From NCBI GenBank assembly GCA_000687655.1, contig JHWR01000014.1:1-64000 (forward strand): DNA of 64,000 nt, read 5' to 3'. Below the pieces are notes generated by a model. It worked only from the letters and a program-made list of their open reading frames with translations. It made no database searches and was not told the DNA's origin. The stretch's first letter is position 1. Every line of letters starts with the position of its first letter. Source of the DNA: Lachnospiraceae bacterium YSB2008 (GTDB lineage Bacteria; Bacillota; Clostridia; Lachnospirales; Lachnospiraceae). Positions 26,111-35,200 of the stretch are shown here, piece by piece. The position numbers were made by a program, and so were the translations under genes.

Positions 26111-26772
26111 TTTACATTTCCTCCGAACAAAAGAATAATAGTCTTGGCCAGAACCTTAAAAAGTTCCCTAGGCTTACAGTCCACATTTGCCATTCCATTT
26201 CCATAACACGCAGACAGAATACAGTTCATCTCAATACCTGTATACGAGGCAGAAATGTATTTCAATATATCCTTAGGTTTTGCTACAGGCTTCAGTTTAT
26301 CCCTCTTGCACGCTTCAACCAGAATCGGCATCATTACCGTTGCCAGATACTCGAAGTTTCCTCTTCCCTCTGCACCTTTTATTATTGCGGCAGCCCTCTC
26401 AGGTTCGTTTATGGCAAGAACCGTCAGATCGAAGTTAATCTTCTGTATATCCAGCAAATGATCCTCCATAATTTCAGCCAGAATATCGCAGATTTTATAT
26501 GTCACCTCTTCAAATGAAGCATCAAGATTTTTTAATACTCCCTCCATCGAATCGATGAAATTATAATCAACTCGCATCCTCGTGATCATGTCACTGAGAA
26601 TCTCATCCAGATTCTTGTAAAACCTGTAAATACCTCCCTGTGAGAGGCCGGTTTCTTCGATAACATCCATCATCGTTACCATCCCTACAGGTTTTTTCAG
26701 GCATACATTATATGTTGCATCAATAATAAGTTTCTTCTTGTTTTCAAAGTATTCTTCACTGACTTTGGGCAT
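26107..26772 (-). CDS. TetR family regulator (first)
   Basis: 221 residues. N-terminal helix-turn-helix (about 12-58), VTMMDVIEETGLSQGGIYRFYKN. The C-terminal ligand domain is all-helical and has no recognisable substrate hint. It is followed directly by the hydrolase gene through an ATGA overlap. The promoter carries duplicated 18-bp inverted repeats at 26793-26810 and 26843-26860, so autoregulation of both genes is likely. Confidence 0.85.
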   Translation of the reverse strand: MPKVSEEYFENKKKLIIDATYNVCLKKPVGMVTMMDVIEETGLSQGGIYRFYKNLDEILSDMITRMRVDYNFIDSMEGVLKNLDASFEEVTYKICDILAEIMEDHLLDIQKINFDLTVLAINEPERAAAIIKGAEGRGNFEYLATVMMPILVEACKRDKLKPVAKPKDILKYISASYTGIEMNCILSACYGNGMANVDCKPRELFKVLAKTIILLFGGNVK

Positions 26773-26779
26773 AATAAAA

Positions 26780-26860
26780 CCTCACTAAAATAAATGAATG
26801 CAGTTTCATTTTATTTCAGTGAGGTCTAAATGTCAATATAAAAATGAATGTAGTTTCATT
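26780..26860 (-). promoter_or_regulatory. TetR promoter with two identical-pattern operators
   Basis: On the minus strand TTGACA (26836-26831), 17-nt spacer, TAAAAT (26813-26808). Two inverted repeats of the form AATGAA-N6-TTCATT lie at 26793-26810 and 26843-26860. They are 50 bp apart, differ at one base in the spacer, and bracket the promoter. The downstream copy is also the centre of a 45-bp palindrome (26780-26824, ends CCTCACT/AGTGAGG). Binding by the neighbouring TetR is inferred. Confidence 0.7.
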
Positions 26861-26877
26861 TTAATTATCAAAGTAAT

Positions 26878-27621
26878 TCATACCCGCCTGCATATATTTG
26901 TCGACCTTTTGTGGGATAGCAAAGCATGTTTAAGCCGGTCAGGTCTGTCTGTGATAAGACCTGCAACCTTAGTAAACTTTATAAAATACTTCATGATAAA
27001 ACCATTGTTGACTGTCCACACATAAACCGGATATCCATAATGATTCATTCTTCTTGTAAATGAAAAGAGCATGAGCAGAGGATACGGACACACAAAATCA
27101 GCCTTGCATGCCTTAAGTCTTCTCATAGGAAAAATCTCGTTATATCTCATTCTGAAATCAGCATCATCCCTGCCGAGAAGAAGACCTACAGTAATCCTGC
27201 TGTCCAGCATCTTGATCCTGTACGGAGTCACATCATAAAATGACTTTACAGAATACTCATCGTAATCAAGATACTTATGAAGTATATTGACTACTCTTTT
27301 CTCATAACCGGTTTCCTTTATCTCAATGTCCATGAAGACTTTGCCATGACAGAGTTTTATAACTTCGACAAATGTAGGGACAGCATAACCTTTCTTACCG
27401 GCCACTTCCTGAATCTCATCAAAAGTCATATCAGAAAGCTTCCTGCCGTCAATCTCCGAATCATGTATGACTATCAGAGCATTATCTTTAGTTCTTCTGA
27501 CATCAAATTCTACCATGTCTACGCCAAGGTTTATGGCATTGACAAATGCATCCATCGTATTTTCAACTCCACCGAGTCCTGCTCCACCACGATGTGCTAT
27601 TACCTTCATATTCGTATTCAT
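26878..27621 (-). CDS. glycerophosphodiester phosphodiesterase
   Basis: 247 residues. IAHRGGAGLGGVENT at the N-terminus and MVEFDVRRTKDNALIVIHD supply the metal and catalytic residues (first His-Arg, Glu-x-Asp, second His). Cytoplasmic; it would split lipid-derived glycerophosphodiesters to alcohol and glycerol phosphate. The ATG at 27621 overlaps the TetR stop (ATGA). A GTG seven codons earlier is less likely. It is the third gene of an operon with the flavoprotein and second TetR genes. Confidence 0.87.
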   Translation of the reverse strand: MNTNMKVIAHRGGAGLGGVENTMDAFVNAINLGVDMVEFDVRRTKDNALIVIHDSEIDGRKLSDMTFDEIQEVAGKKGYAVPTFVEVIKLCHGKVFMDIEIKETGYEKRVVNILHKYLDYDEYSVKSFYDVTPYRIKMLDSRITVGLLLGRDDADFRMRYNEIFPMRRLKACKADFVCPYPLLMLFSFTRRMNHYGYPVYVWTVNNGFIMKYFIKFTKVAGLITDRPDRLKHALLSHKRSTNICRRV

Positions 27622-28181
27622 TTCAGCATCCCCACGATCCACTCAGCATCCGGCACTGCCATATCCTTGTCCATGGACATCTCTTCCATGATTCCCTGAA
27701 CCGCTGCCCAGAAGCATCTCGACATCAGCTTTGCATCGCCTTTATGGAATACACCTGCCTTCTGCCCTTTTCGGATCAGTCCGGCAGTCGAGCTGATAGA
27801 GTCGACCGAAAGTGCTATCTTCCTTGCCTCTTCGGGCATTCCATTTCTCCTTGCCTGACTCATAAGAACAAACATATTGAAAACCCATGGCTGATCCTTG
27901 GCAAACGAGAAAAGCTGTTTCAGGAATCCTGAAAGAAACATATCTGCCGGAACTCCTTCGGGGCATTCTGCTGACTTTGTTGATGCAGCTCCCATCTTCA
28001 CAAGCTCCACCAACAGTTCTTCCTTGGATTCGAAATAATGGAACATAAGTCCCGTACTCATCGGTACAGCCGCAGCTATATCTGCGATCTTGGTATCATA
28101 ATACCCACGCTCAACAAAAAGCGTAAGTGCCGTCATAAGTATCGCTTTTCTTCTTTCTTCTTTCTGTTCTTTTCTGGTCAT
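27618..28181 (-). CDS. TetR family regulator (second)
   Basis: 187 residues. N-terminal RKAILMTALTLFVERGYYDTKIADIAAAVPMSTGLMFHYFESKEEL is a classical TetR helix-turn-helix. The ATG is preceded by AGAAGGAATACT; an ATG 21 nt earlier has no ribosome site. It lies 48 bp downstream of the flavoprotein gene and is coupled to the GDPD gene. The likely target is the operator-flanked promoter at 29735-29816, so it probably represses its own operon. Inducer unknown. Confidence 0.85.
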   Translation of the reverse strand: MTRKEQKEERRKAILMTALTLFVERGYYDTKIADIAAAVPMSTGLMFHYFESKEELLVELVKMGAASTKSAECPEGVPADMFLSGFLKQLFSFAKDQPWVFNMFVLMSQARRNGMPEEARKIALSVDSISSTAGLIRKGQKAGVFHKGDAKLMSRCFWAAVQGIMEEMSMDKDMAVPDAEWIVGMLK

Positions 28182-28229
28182 AGTATTCCTTCTTTTTATC
28201 ATTCATTATATAAAACTATTTCTTTGTTA

Positions 28230-29717
28230 TCAGATACTAATGCTACGCTTCTCACTCTTCAGTATTCTCTGGATTGCAAACTTACCGCTTGCAACTGCAA
28301 CAGGAAGTCCTCCCGGTGAGTTAACCCACTGACCCGCAAGGTATAGATTGTTAAGTCCCTTAAGTTTTCCCTTTGACTTAATCTGCTTTCCGATCGGAGT
28401 TGTTACAAAACTCATATAACTACCATGATATGCATTGCAGTAACGTTCATATGTAAGAGGAGTCCATGCATCAAGGAATTCAATATTACCATCAAGTTCA
28501 GGGAAAGCCTTTACTATCCTTTCCTCAACTTCTTTTACAAGTCTTTCCTTCTCTGCCTTGTATTCCTCAGGACTCATCTTTTTCCATACATGATAATCAG
28601 AATCAGTCTGTGTAATGCAGGTCTGAATTACCTGCTTTCCGTCCTTTACAAATATCGGATCATAGCCGTAAGCTTTCACGTACATTCTGTCAAAATCACT
28701 GCTTCCAACATGGAGATTATCCATATCTATAAAGACTGTCTCAAGATGACTGAAGCTTTCCGGAACTGCAAACGCAACCTGGAATCCGCTTGTTGCAGGA
28801 TAATCTTCAGGAGTATCATATGCTACCCTGAAATCCTTTGGCATATACTTTTCAGGAAGGAACTTACGGAAGAGGACATCTGCATCCACTGCCGGAATAA
28901 CATAATCAGCAGATTTAAATGTACCGTCAGCAAGCCTGATTCCCGTTACATTTTTCTTTTCTATGCAAATTTCATCAACACTTGCATTATAACAGATTTC
29001 CCCACCGAGTTCCTTAAACTTTTTCTCCATACGAAGTGACATCTGAAGCGATGCGCCGATAGGTATATTTCCATTTCCGTCTGCCATGGTTGCATATGAT
29101 ACCAGGAATGAGTATGCAGCATAGCTCTTTGGAAGATAATCACACATCATCTTCTGAAGCAGAGGAGACTTGAAACGTTTCGAATACTCCTCAAGAGATA
29201 TCTTTCCGTACTCCTTCATAACCTTTGGGAAATCCGCCATATTCTTTCCCATTTCGATATAGTCCTTTATTCCCCACATTTCCATAGGCTTTCCAGCAGG
29301 AAATACACACTGCTTTGAATACTCAACCGCCTGAATGAACTTCTCTATCTCTTCCTTGTCCTCAGGAGCAACTTCGATCAGTTCTCTCTTTGTACGCTCA
29401 AGATCATTCCAGAGTGTCGCGCTCTTTCCGTCATGAGTTGATGTATAAAATGAATCGACCTTTGCATATTCAGTATCATCTGAAAGAGCACCTACTGTCT
29501 TCCATACATCATAAAGCTCCGTTCCCTTCTTTGTTCCTGTAAGCCAGTGAATGCAGTTGTCGATGTGATAACCTTTCCTGTTCCATCCTATACATTCGCC
29601 ACCCGGAATACTGTTCTTCTCATATATCACTGCTTCAAAACCTGAAAGAAGCGCATATATACCTGCTGAAAGTCCTGCAACACCGCCACCGATTACTATT
29701 ACTTTTTCTTTATTCAT
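28230..29717 (-). CDS. FAD-dependent oxidoreductase, phytoene-desaturase-like
   Basis: 495 residues. FAD/NAD motif VIVIGGGVAGLSAGIYALLSG with the GxGxxG fingerprint at the N-terminus, then EKNSIPGGECIGW. The C-terminal LAGQWVNSPGGLPVAVASGK is the second FAD-contact motif of CrtI/carotenoid isomerase-like enzymes. Substrate unknown; in Clostridia such proteins are usually unassigned. The ATG at 29717 follows AAAAGGAGAAATGATC. The reading frame upstream of it holds the promoter and operators rather than protein. Confidence 0.82.
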   Translation of the reverse strand: MNKEKVIVIGGGVAGLSAGIYALLSGFEAVIYEKNSIPGGECIGWNRKGYHIDNCIHWLTGTKKGTELYDVWKTVGALSDDTEYAKVDSFYTSTHDGKSATLWNDLERTKRELIEVAPEDKEEIEKFIQAVEYSKQCVFPAGKPMEMWGIKDYIEMGKNMADFPKVMKEYGKISLEEYSKRFKSPLLQKMMCDYLPKSYAAYSFLVSYATMADGNGNIPIGASLQMSLRMEKKFKELGGEICYNASVDEICIEKKNVTGIRLADGTFKSADYVIPAVDADVLFRKFLPEKYMPKDFRVAYDTPEDYPATSGFQVAFAVPESFSHLETVFIDMDNLHVGSSDFDRMYVKAYGYDPIFVKDGKQVIQTCITQTDSDYHVWKKMSPEEYKAEKERLVKEVEERIVKAFPELDGNIEFLDAWTPLTYERYCNAYHGSYMSFVTTPIGKQIKSKGKLKGLNNLYLAGQWVNSPGGLPVAVASGKFAIQRILKSEKRSISI

Positions 29718-29734
29718 GATCATTTCTCCTTTTA

Positions 29735-29816
29735 TTGAATTTGTATTCATTGATTGTGTATTCAATATAGCAAGAGAATAATCACTTGTCAATAGAAAGT
29801 TGAATTTAAATTCAAC
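29735..29816 (-). promoter_or_regulatory. promoter with flanking TTGAAT/ATTCAA inverted repeats
   Basis: On the minus strand TTGACA (29792-29787), 17-nt spacer, TATATT (29769-29764). An 18-bp perfect palindrome GTTGAATTTAAATTCAAC (29799-29816) sits just upstream of -35. Downstream TTGAAT-N4-ATTCAT (29735-29750) and a related ATTGAT...ATTCAAT (29749-29766) touch the -10. The pattern fits repression by the TetR encoded downstream. Confidence 0.75.
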
Positions 29817-29856
29817 GAAATTATTATTTGTAAAAAACACTATCCCCACATATAAA

Positions 29857-29899
29857 AAAACAGGATTCACAAGGAATCAATCCTCATAAATCCTGTTTT
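29857..29899 (-). terminator. rho-independent terminator after murI
   Basis: On the minus strand a stem of AAAACAGGATT (end-matched to AATCCTGTTTT) with an inner GAGGATTGATTCC stem is followed by a run of seven T. It lies 22 bp beyond the murI stop at 29921, so it terminates the metY-murI transcript. The pairing also reads on the plus strand, with a shorter T run. Confidence 0.8.
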
Positions 29900-29920
29900 C
29901 TGATTACCAATTCAGTTTTA

Positions 29921-30832
29921 CTATATATTACGAACTTCTTCGAGCCGGTTATGAAGTCTCCTGAAATGCTCCAACGTAGGAATATCATTAACCTGAACTC
30001 CCGAAGCAAAATATCTGGTATTGCCGCAGAGCGCCATTTCTTCTACATCGTTAAAATGTATCGTTCGATCATATCCCTCCGCAACGTTTAGTCCAAGCAC
30101 GTCTGCAACATGTGATACTGTTCCGTGATTGCCATCTATAAATGCAGTACCCTCTTTAAAATACTTTCCATACAATGGTTTGAAATAATTGAAATGGGTA
30201 CAGCCAAGCACTACAGCTGAATATGAATCCACGTCTACAGTTCCAAACTGCTTTGTCAGATATGCTTCAACCTTCTCAGATTCAAATTCTTCTGACTCCG
30301 CGAATGAAACGAGTTCCGGCATCGGAAGGAGATCAACTATGTGACCCTTATCAACCTTCAGAAGCAGGTTACGAAGCTTCTCTTCGCTGATAGTAACTGG
30401 GGTTGCCATTACCAGTACGCGCGATCCTTTATCTTCTGCATCCTTTATAGAATGAACTCCTTCATTGGATACGTTTCTTATATCCGTACCACGATTGAAC
30501 GCCCCGTCCAAAATACGTCTTGTCACGTACTCCACCGCAGGCTTTACAGCCGGTTCCATACCAATGATAGGCAGTGAATAGCGATGCCTCAGTTCCTTTA
30601 TCGCCACACTGGTCGCAGTATTACATGCGACAACTATTGCATCTGCTCCCATGTCGATAAGAAACTTAGTTATCTCTTCCGCATAGCTTTCAATCTCAAC
30701 AGGAGACTTGAGGCCATACGGAACATGCGCCGTATCTGCATAGAATATGTAATTTTCCGACGGCAGCATATGATACGCCTCATGCAATACCGAAAGACCG
30801 CCGATTCCTGAATCAAATATTCCTATGTTCAT
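29921..30832 (-). CDS. murI: glutamate racemase
   Basis: 303 residues. It makes D-glutamate for peptidoglycan. FDSGIGGLSV at 6-15 provides the Asp and Ser; VVACNTATS (Cys70) and VLGCTHF are the two catalytic Cys motifs. Start at 30832 places the Asp-Ser at the usual position; an in-frame ATG 27 nt earlier adds nine residues not found in the family. An insertion (about 106-136), rich in Asn/Gly/Asp/Ser, stretches a loop after MEPAVKPA. It lies 49 bp from metY. Confidence 0.92.
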   Translation of the reverse strand: MNIGIFDSGIGGLSVLHEAYHMLPSENYIFYADTAHVPYGLKSPVEIESYAEEITKFLIDMGADAIVVACNTATSVAIKELRHRYSLPIIGMEPAVKPAVEYVTRRILDGAFNRGTDIRNVSNEGVHSIKDAEDKGSRVLVMATPVTISEEKLRNLLLKVDKGHIVDLLPMPELVSFAESEEFESEKVEAYLTKQFGTVDVDSYSAVVLGCTHFNYFKPLYGKYFKEGTAFIDGNHGTVSHVADVLGLNVAEGYDRTIHFNDVEEMALCGNTRYFASGVQVNDIPTLEHFRRLHNRLEEVRNI

Positions 30833-30881
30833 CCCAAAACCTACATTGGTTACATACATTTACGAAAAAACATCACTTACA

Positions 30882-32156
30882 TTAGATTGCATTAAGTGCG
30901 TTTGCAAGATCCTCAATGATATCATCTACATTTTCTATACCAACTGAAAGTCTGATAAGATCTGGTCCTACTCCACCAGCGATGAGCTCTTCATCTGTAA
31001 GCTGTCTGTGAGTTGAAGAAGCCGGATGAAGTACACATGTATGTGCATCTGCAACATGAGTAGCGATCATAGCAACCTTAAGGTTCTTCATGAACTCCTC
31101 TGCTGCCTTTCTTCCGCCCTTAACACCGAATGATATAACGCCGCAGGTTCCGTCCGGAAGATACTTCTGAGCTCTCTCATAATACTTATCACCAGGAAGG
31201 CCCGGATATGTGATCCATGCAACCTTCTCATGCTTTGAAAGATATTCAGCAACCTTCTCTGCATTTCTGCAGTGTCTCTCCATACGAACTGCAAGAGACT
31301 CAATTCCAAGGTTCAGGAAGTATGCGTTCATAGGTGCCTGGATAGAACCGAGGTCACGCATAAGCTGAGCGGTACATTTTGTAATAAATGCACCCTCTTT
31401 TCCGAATCTCTCTGCATAAGTAATTCCATGATATGACTCATCCGGAGTAGTAAGTCCAGGGAACTTGTCCTTATGTGCCATCCAGTCGAAGTTACCACCG
31501 TCAACTATACATCCGCCGACTGTAGAATCATGTCCATCGAGATACTTTGTAGTTGAATGTATAACTATATCTGCGCCCCACTCTATAGGTCTGCAGTTAA
31601 TAGGTGTTGCAAATGTATTGTCAATGATAAGCGGAACGCCATGAGCGTGTGCTACATTTGCAAATCTTTCTATATCGAAAACTTTGAGTGCAGGATTGGC
31701 GATAGTCTCACCGAATACTGCCTTGGTGTTTGGCTTGAATGCTGCCTCGAGTTCCTCATCACTGCAATCAGGATCAACGAATGTAAAATCAACACCCATC
31801 TTTCTCATGGTTACATTGAAAAGGTTAAATGTACCGCCATATATAGTTGCTGAAGCAACAACATGATCACCGGCAGTTGCTACATTGAATACTGAAAAGA
31901 ATGAAGCTGCCTGTCCTGATGATGTAAGCATAGCTGCTGTACCACCTTCAAGTGCACAGATCTTTGCAGCTACCATATCATTTGTAGGATTCTGCAGTCT
32001 TGTGTAGAAGTAGCCTGACGCTTCAAGGTCAAAAAGCTTACCCATATCTTCACTTGTATCATACTTAAATGTAGTGCTCTGAATAATAGGAATCATTCTT
32101 GATTCACCATTCTTCGGAGTATAACCTGCCTGGATACATTTTGTTTCTTTCTTCAT
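30882..32156 (-). CDS. metY: O-acetylhomoserine sulfhydrylase (MetY type)
   Basis: 424 residues, PLP-dependent Cys/Met metabolism enzyme, which makes homocysteine from O-acetylhomoserine and sulfide. Seen: TQAGYTP-like N-terminus (CIQAGYTPKNG), YTRLQNPTNDMVAAKICALEGGTAAM, IIDNTFATP and HSTTKYLDGHDSTVGG with the PLP lysine, and SVGIENVDDIIEDL at the end. The ATG follows GAGGAGATTAAAA. It is expressed from the promoter at 32246-32274. O-succinylhomoserine lyases are similar, but the length and the mid-domain insert favour MetY. Confidence 0.9.
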   Translation of the reverse strand: MKKETKCIQAGYTPKNGESRMIPIIQSTTFKYDTSEDMGKLFDLEASGYFYTRLQNPTNDMVAAKICALEGGTAAMLTSSGQAASFFSVFNVATAGDHVVASATIYGGTFNLFNVTMRKMGVDFTFVDPDCSDEELEAAFKPNTKAVFGETIANPALKVFDIERFANVAHAHGVPLIIDNTFATPINCRPIEWGADIVIHSTTKYLDGHDSTVGGCIVDGGNFDWMAHKDKFPGLTTPDESYHGITYAERFGKEGAFITKCTAQLMRDLGSIQAPMNAYFLNLGIESLAVRMERHCRNAEKVAEYLSKHEKVAWITYPGLPGDKYYERAQKYLPDGTCGVISFGVKGGRKAAEEFMKNLKVAMIATHVADAHTCVLHPASSTHRQLTDEELIAGGVGPDLIRLSVGIENVDDIIEDLANALNAI

Positions 32157-32245
32157 CTTTTTAATCTCCTCATATAGTATCTATTGGATCTGTTTCACAA
32201 ATCCTTGCCTGTTCTGCACCAGCACTGCTGCACAGACCATTTTGT

Positions 32246-32274
32246 ATTATATCACACAGGTATGAACTCGCCAA
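32246..32274 (-). promoter_or_regulatory. promoter for metY inside the 3' end of addA
   Basis: On the minus strand TTGGCG (32274-32269), a 17-nt spacer, then TATAAT (32251-32246) with a TG extension one base before it. The leader of about 90 nt contains an imperfect TGCAGCA/TGCTG hairpin but no SAM or T-box riboswitch that I recognise. The -35 lies within the last codons of addA. Confidence 0.6.
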
Positions 32275-35200
32275 GCGTAAGGGAGCAGATGTATCTTTCC
32301 TTTACTTTGACTCCCAGAAGGCTTTCAATTGCATCGGTATAATAATCAAACTGAGCCTTATGTCTTTTGACAAGCTCCTTCGCCAGTCCCTCTGTGTCTT
32401 CCAGAGTCATGCCATCTGTCTTGTAATCAATGATAACTGCCCTGTCATCATCTTCAACGAAGAAGGCATCTATTACTCCCTGAACTAAGGTAGTATGTTT
32501 GTCATCCGAACCATCAGCGATCGAACCACCCTCACCCTTCAATCTGAATTCATCAGGAATAATGCCATTCGGAAGCTCCTTGGAAAGGTATTCCTTCATG
32601 AACGGCTGTTCACGCCAAAGTCTGCCTGTCTGATCTGCATAAGTCATACGAAGGATGATATCATCGTTTGATATCGATGCCACGAATTCTGCCGTCCTTC
32701 TGCCGTCCATGGCTTTTCTCACTTTCTCAGGAATGAATCCTCTTTCACAGAGTTCATCCATATATGCGTCAGCCTTATCAGGTGTCATGTATTCCCAGAT
32801 TTTGCTGAAATTCATCTTCTGCATGACAGTATGATATGCAGTTCCAAGATCAGCCGCGGATACAGCTTCATCTTTTACTCTGCGTTTCTTCTTTGGCAGA
32901 GCTGTCACTTCTTCTTCGCATTCCTTAAGACGTGAAACGCTGACCTTGGAAGGATAACCCATAGGATTTGAATATGGATAAATGTATTGCTCTTCTTCCA
33001 AAGGCTTATCACCAACTATATCCATATCAGCCAGTGCTTCTTCATCCATGCGTTTGGAGAGTTCTGCCTTCTTATCTATGATATGTTCATATGACATGAA
33101 TGTCATATCAATACCGAGTGGTTTATCATCTACAACATGGACATATGGAGCCATGTATTCTCTCTCTTCACAGAGTGCCAGTCCTTTATCATGATACTGT
33201 TCAGCAAATTCTGTTATAGCTTTATGGAAGCTCGACCTTCGGGAGACAGCAGTAAGAACCCAGTTCTGATGTGTGCTTCCCCTTTTATCAGGGATTCCTA
33301 TGTCTCTCAGAAGTCCGAACTTTTTCTCTAAATCAAGAATCTTATCTCTGTAAAGCACTCTTACAGCAGCTTCCGGATCTTTATTCTTCTCCTTGGTCGG
33401 TTCTGAGATTTCAAACTTAACACATCCGACCATAAAGAGTTTTTCCCTTGCTCTGGTCAGAGCAACATAGAGTATTCTCTGCTCTTCCTCTTTGATGTCC
33501 ATTACCATTTTAGACTTCATGTAGTATTCATACAGCCAGCCCGCCTTGGTTTTGGTCAGTGTATCAAAGAGTGAAATACCTATTCCCACTTCCCCGTCAA
33601 CCGCTATGGTTCCGGTAGTATCCTGATAATTGAATTCTTTATCCAGATGGCATACAAACACAACCGGGAATTCAAGTCCTTTACTCTTATGAATGGTCAT
33701 GATCTTCACTGCATCTTCATTATGCATAGAAGCTTCACCCATCTCCACGTTCTGCTCTTCCACATTTTCTATATAATGTATAAAGTCGAGCGGGCTGCTG
33801 TTACCCTTCTCCGCAAAACTTCTGGCTTTCGTAAGCAGAAGATCCAGATTAGCTTTTCTGGCCTCCCCGTCAGATGACGTGGCAGCAAGGTCGTAGTAAT
33901 CATATTCCGTGTACAATGAGAACAAAAGATCATAAAGATTCTTATAAAGTACCTCTTCCCTGAGACACACGATATCATCTATGAAATGACGTGCCTTCTC
34001 ACGGAGCTCGTCATTACCTTCATCTGATGCATAAGCTTCTACTCTTTCATAGAAGCTGTCATACTGACCGTTCATTATTCGGAAGCATGCCAGTTCATTT
34101 TCATTGAAATCAAAGAACTTGGAATGCATCACGCTTACAAGAGGTATGTCCTGCTTAGGATTATCAATTATTCTGAGGAAGTTAAGTACAGTCGCGATTT
34201 CTGTTCTGCCCAGAAATCCGGTCTTTGTCTCGGATACTGTTGGTATCCCCATCTCTTCCAGAACCTTGCAAACTGAATCCGCCAGATTTTTACGTGAAAG
34301 AACAGCTATATCACCGAGCTTCAGTTTTCTTTTTACAGGGTTCTTATTTTCATCTTCATCACTGATCAGAAATGGATTGTTTTCATCCATAAGTTCATGG
34401 ATTCTTTCACCTATAGCCCTTGCCTCAAGCTCAATCTTGCTGAACCTTTCCTCCTGCATCTTCTTCTTTGCAGCCTTGCCTCTTGCATCAGAAGGAAGCA
34501 AGGTAAAGTTCCTGCTGCTGTCGATAAGAATCAGTTCTGTATTATAAATCTTATCGATTTCCTCTGTTGAAATGCCTGTTGGATTTCCATCTCCGTCAAG
34601 TATTCCATCAACTTTATCGTATACGCCGCCATATTTCAGACTGGCTTTTTCATCATATTCTATCTTTCCGAAATCTCTGGTCATAAGGCCTGTGAACAGT
34701 TCATTTACGGATTCGAGAACGTTCCTGCGGCTTCTGTAATTTCGGTCAAGGACTACACAGATATCCTTATCTTTCCTGTCTTCTTCAGGTTTATCGATAT
34801 AGATTTCCTCAGGATCATAAGCATCCTGCTTATCCATAAAGAGCTTTGGAACAGCACTTCGGAAGCTGTATATACTCTGCTTCACATCACCCACCATGAA
34901 GACATCCTTTTTATCGCCGGCTACAGCCATAAGGATATCCTCCTGAAGGTTATTACTGTCCTGATATTCATCTATCATTATGCCTTCATAATAATTCTCG
35001 AGACTTCTGGCGATATCTGATCTTACAGAGTTTCCATTCTGATCAGTGTCATAGAGTATATCAAGAGCCATGTACTCAAGATCACTGAAATCCACAACTC
35101 CCATCTCTTTCTTAGCCGCACTGAAGTCTTCTCCCAGTTCCTTCGCAAGCGAAACAAGAACATCCACATATGGTGAAAGCATAGTTATGCAGTCAACCAT

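Noticed and set aside
28230-29870. Long N-terminal extension of the flavoprotein
   Set aside because: The extra 51 codons overlap a consensus promoter and operators, and the ATG at 29717 has a good ribosome site.
32157-32251. SAM or T-box riboswitch before metY
   Set aside because: The leader is about 90 nt with one imperfect hairpin and no recognised conserved core.
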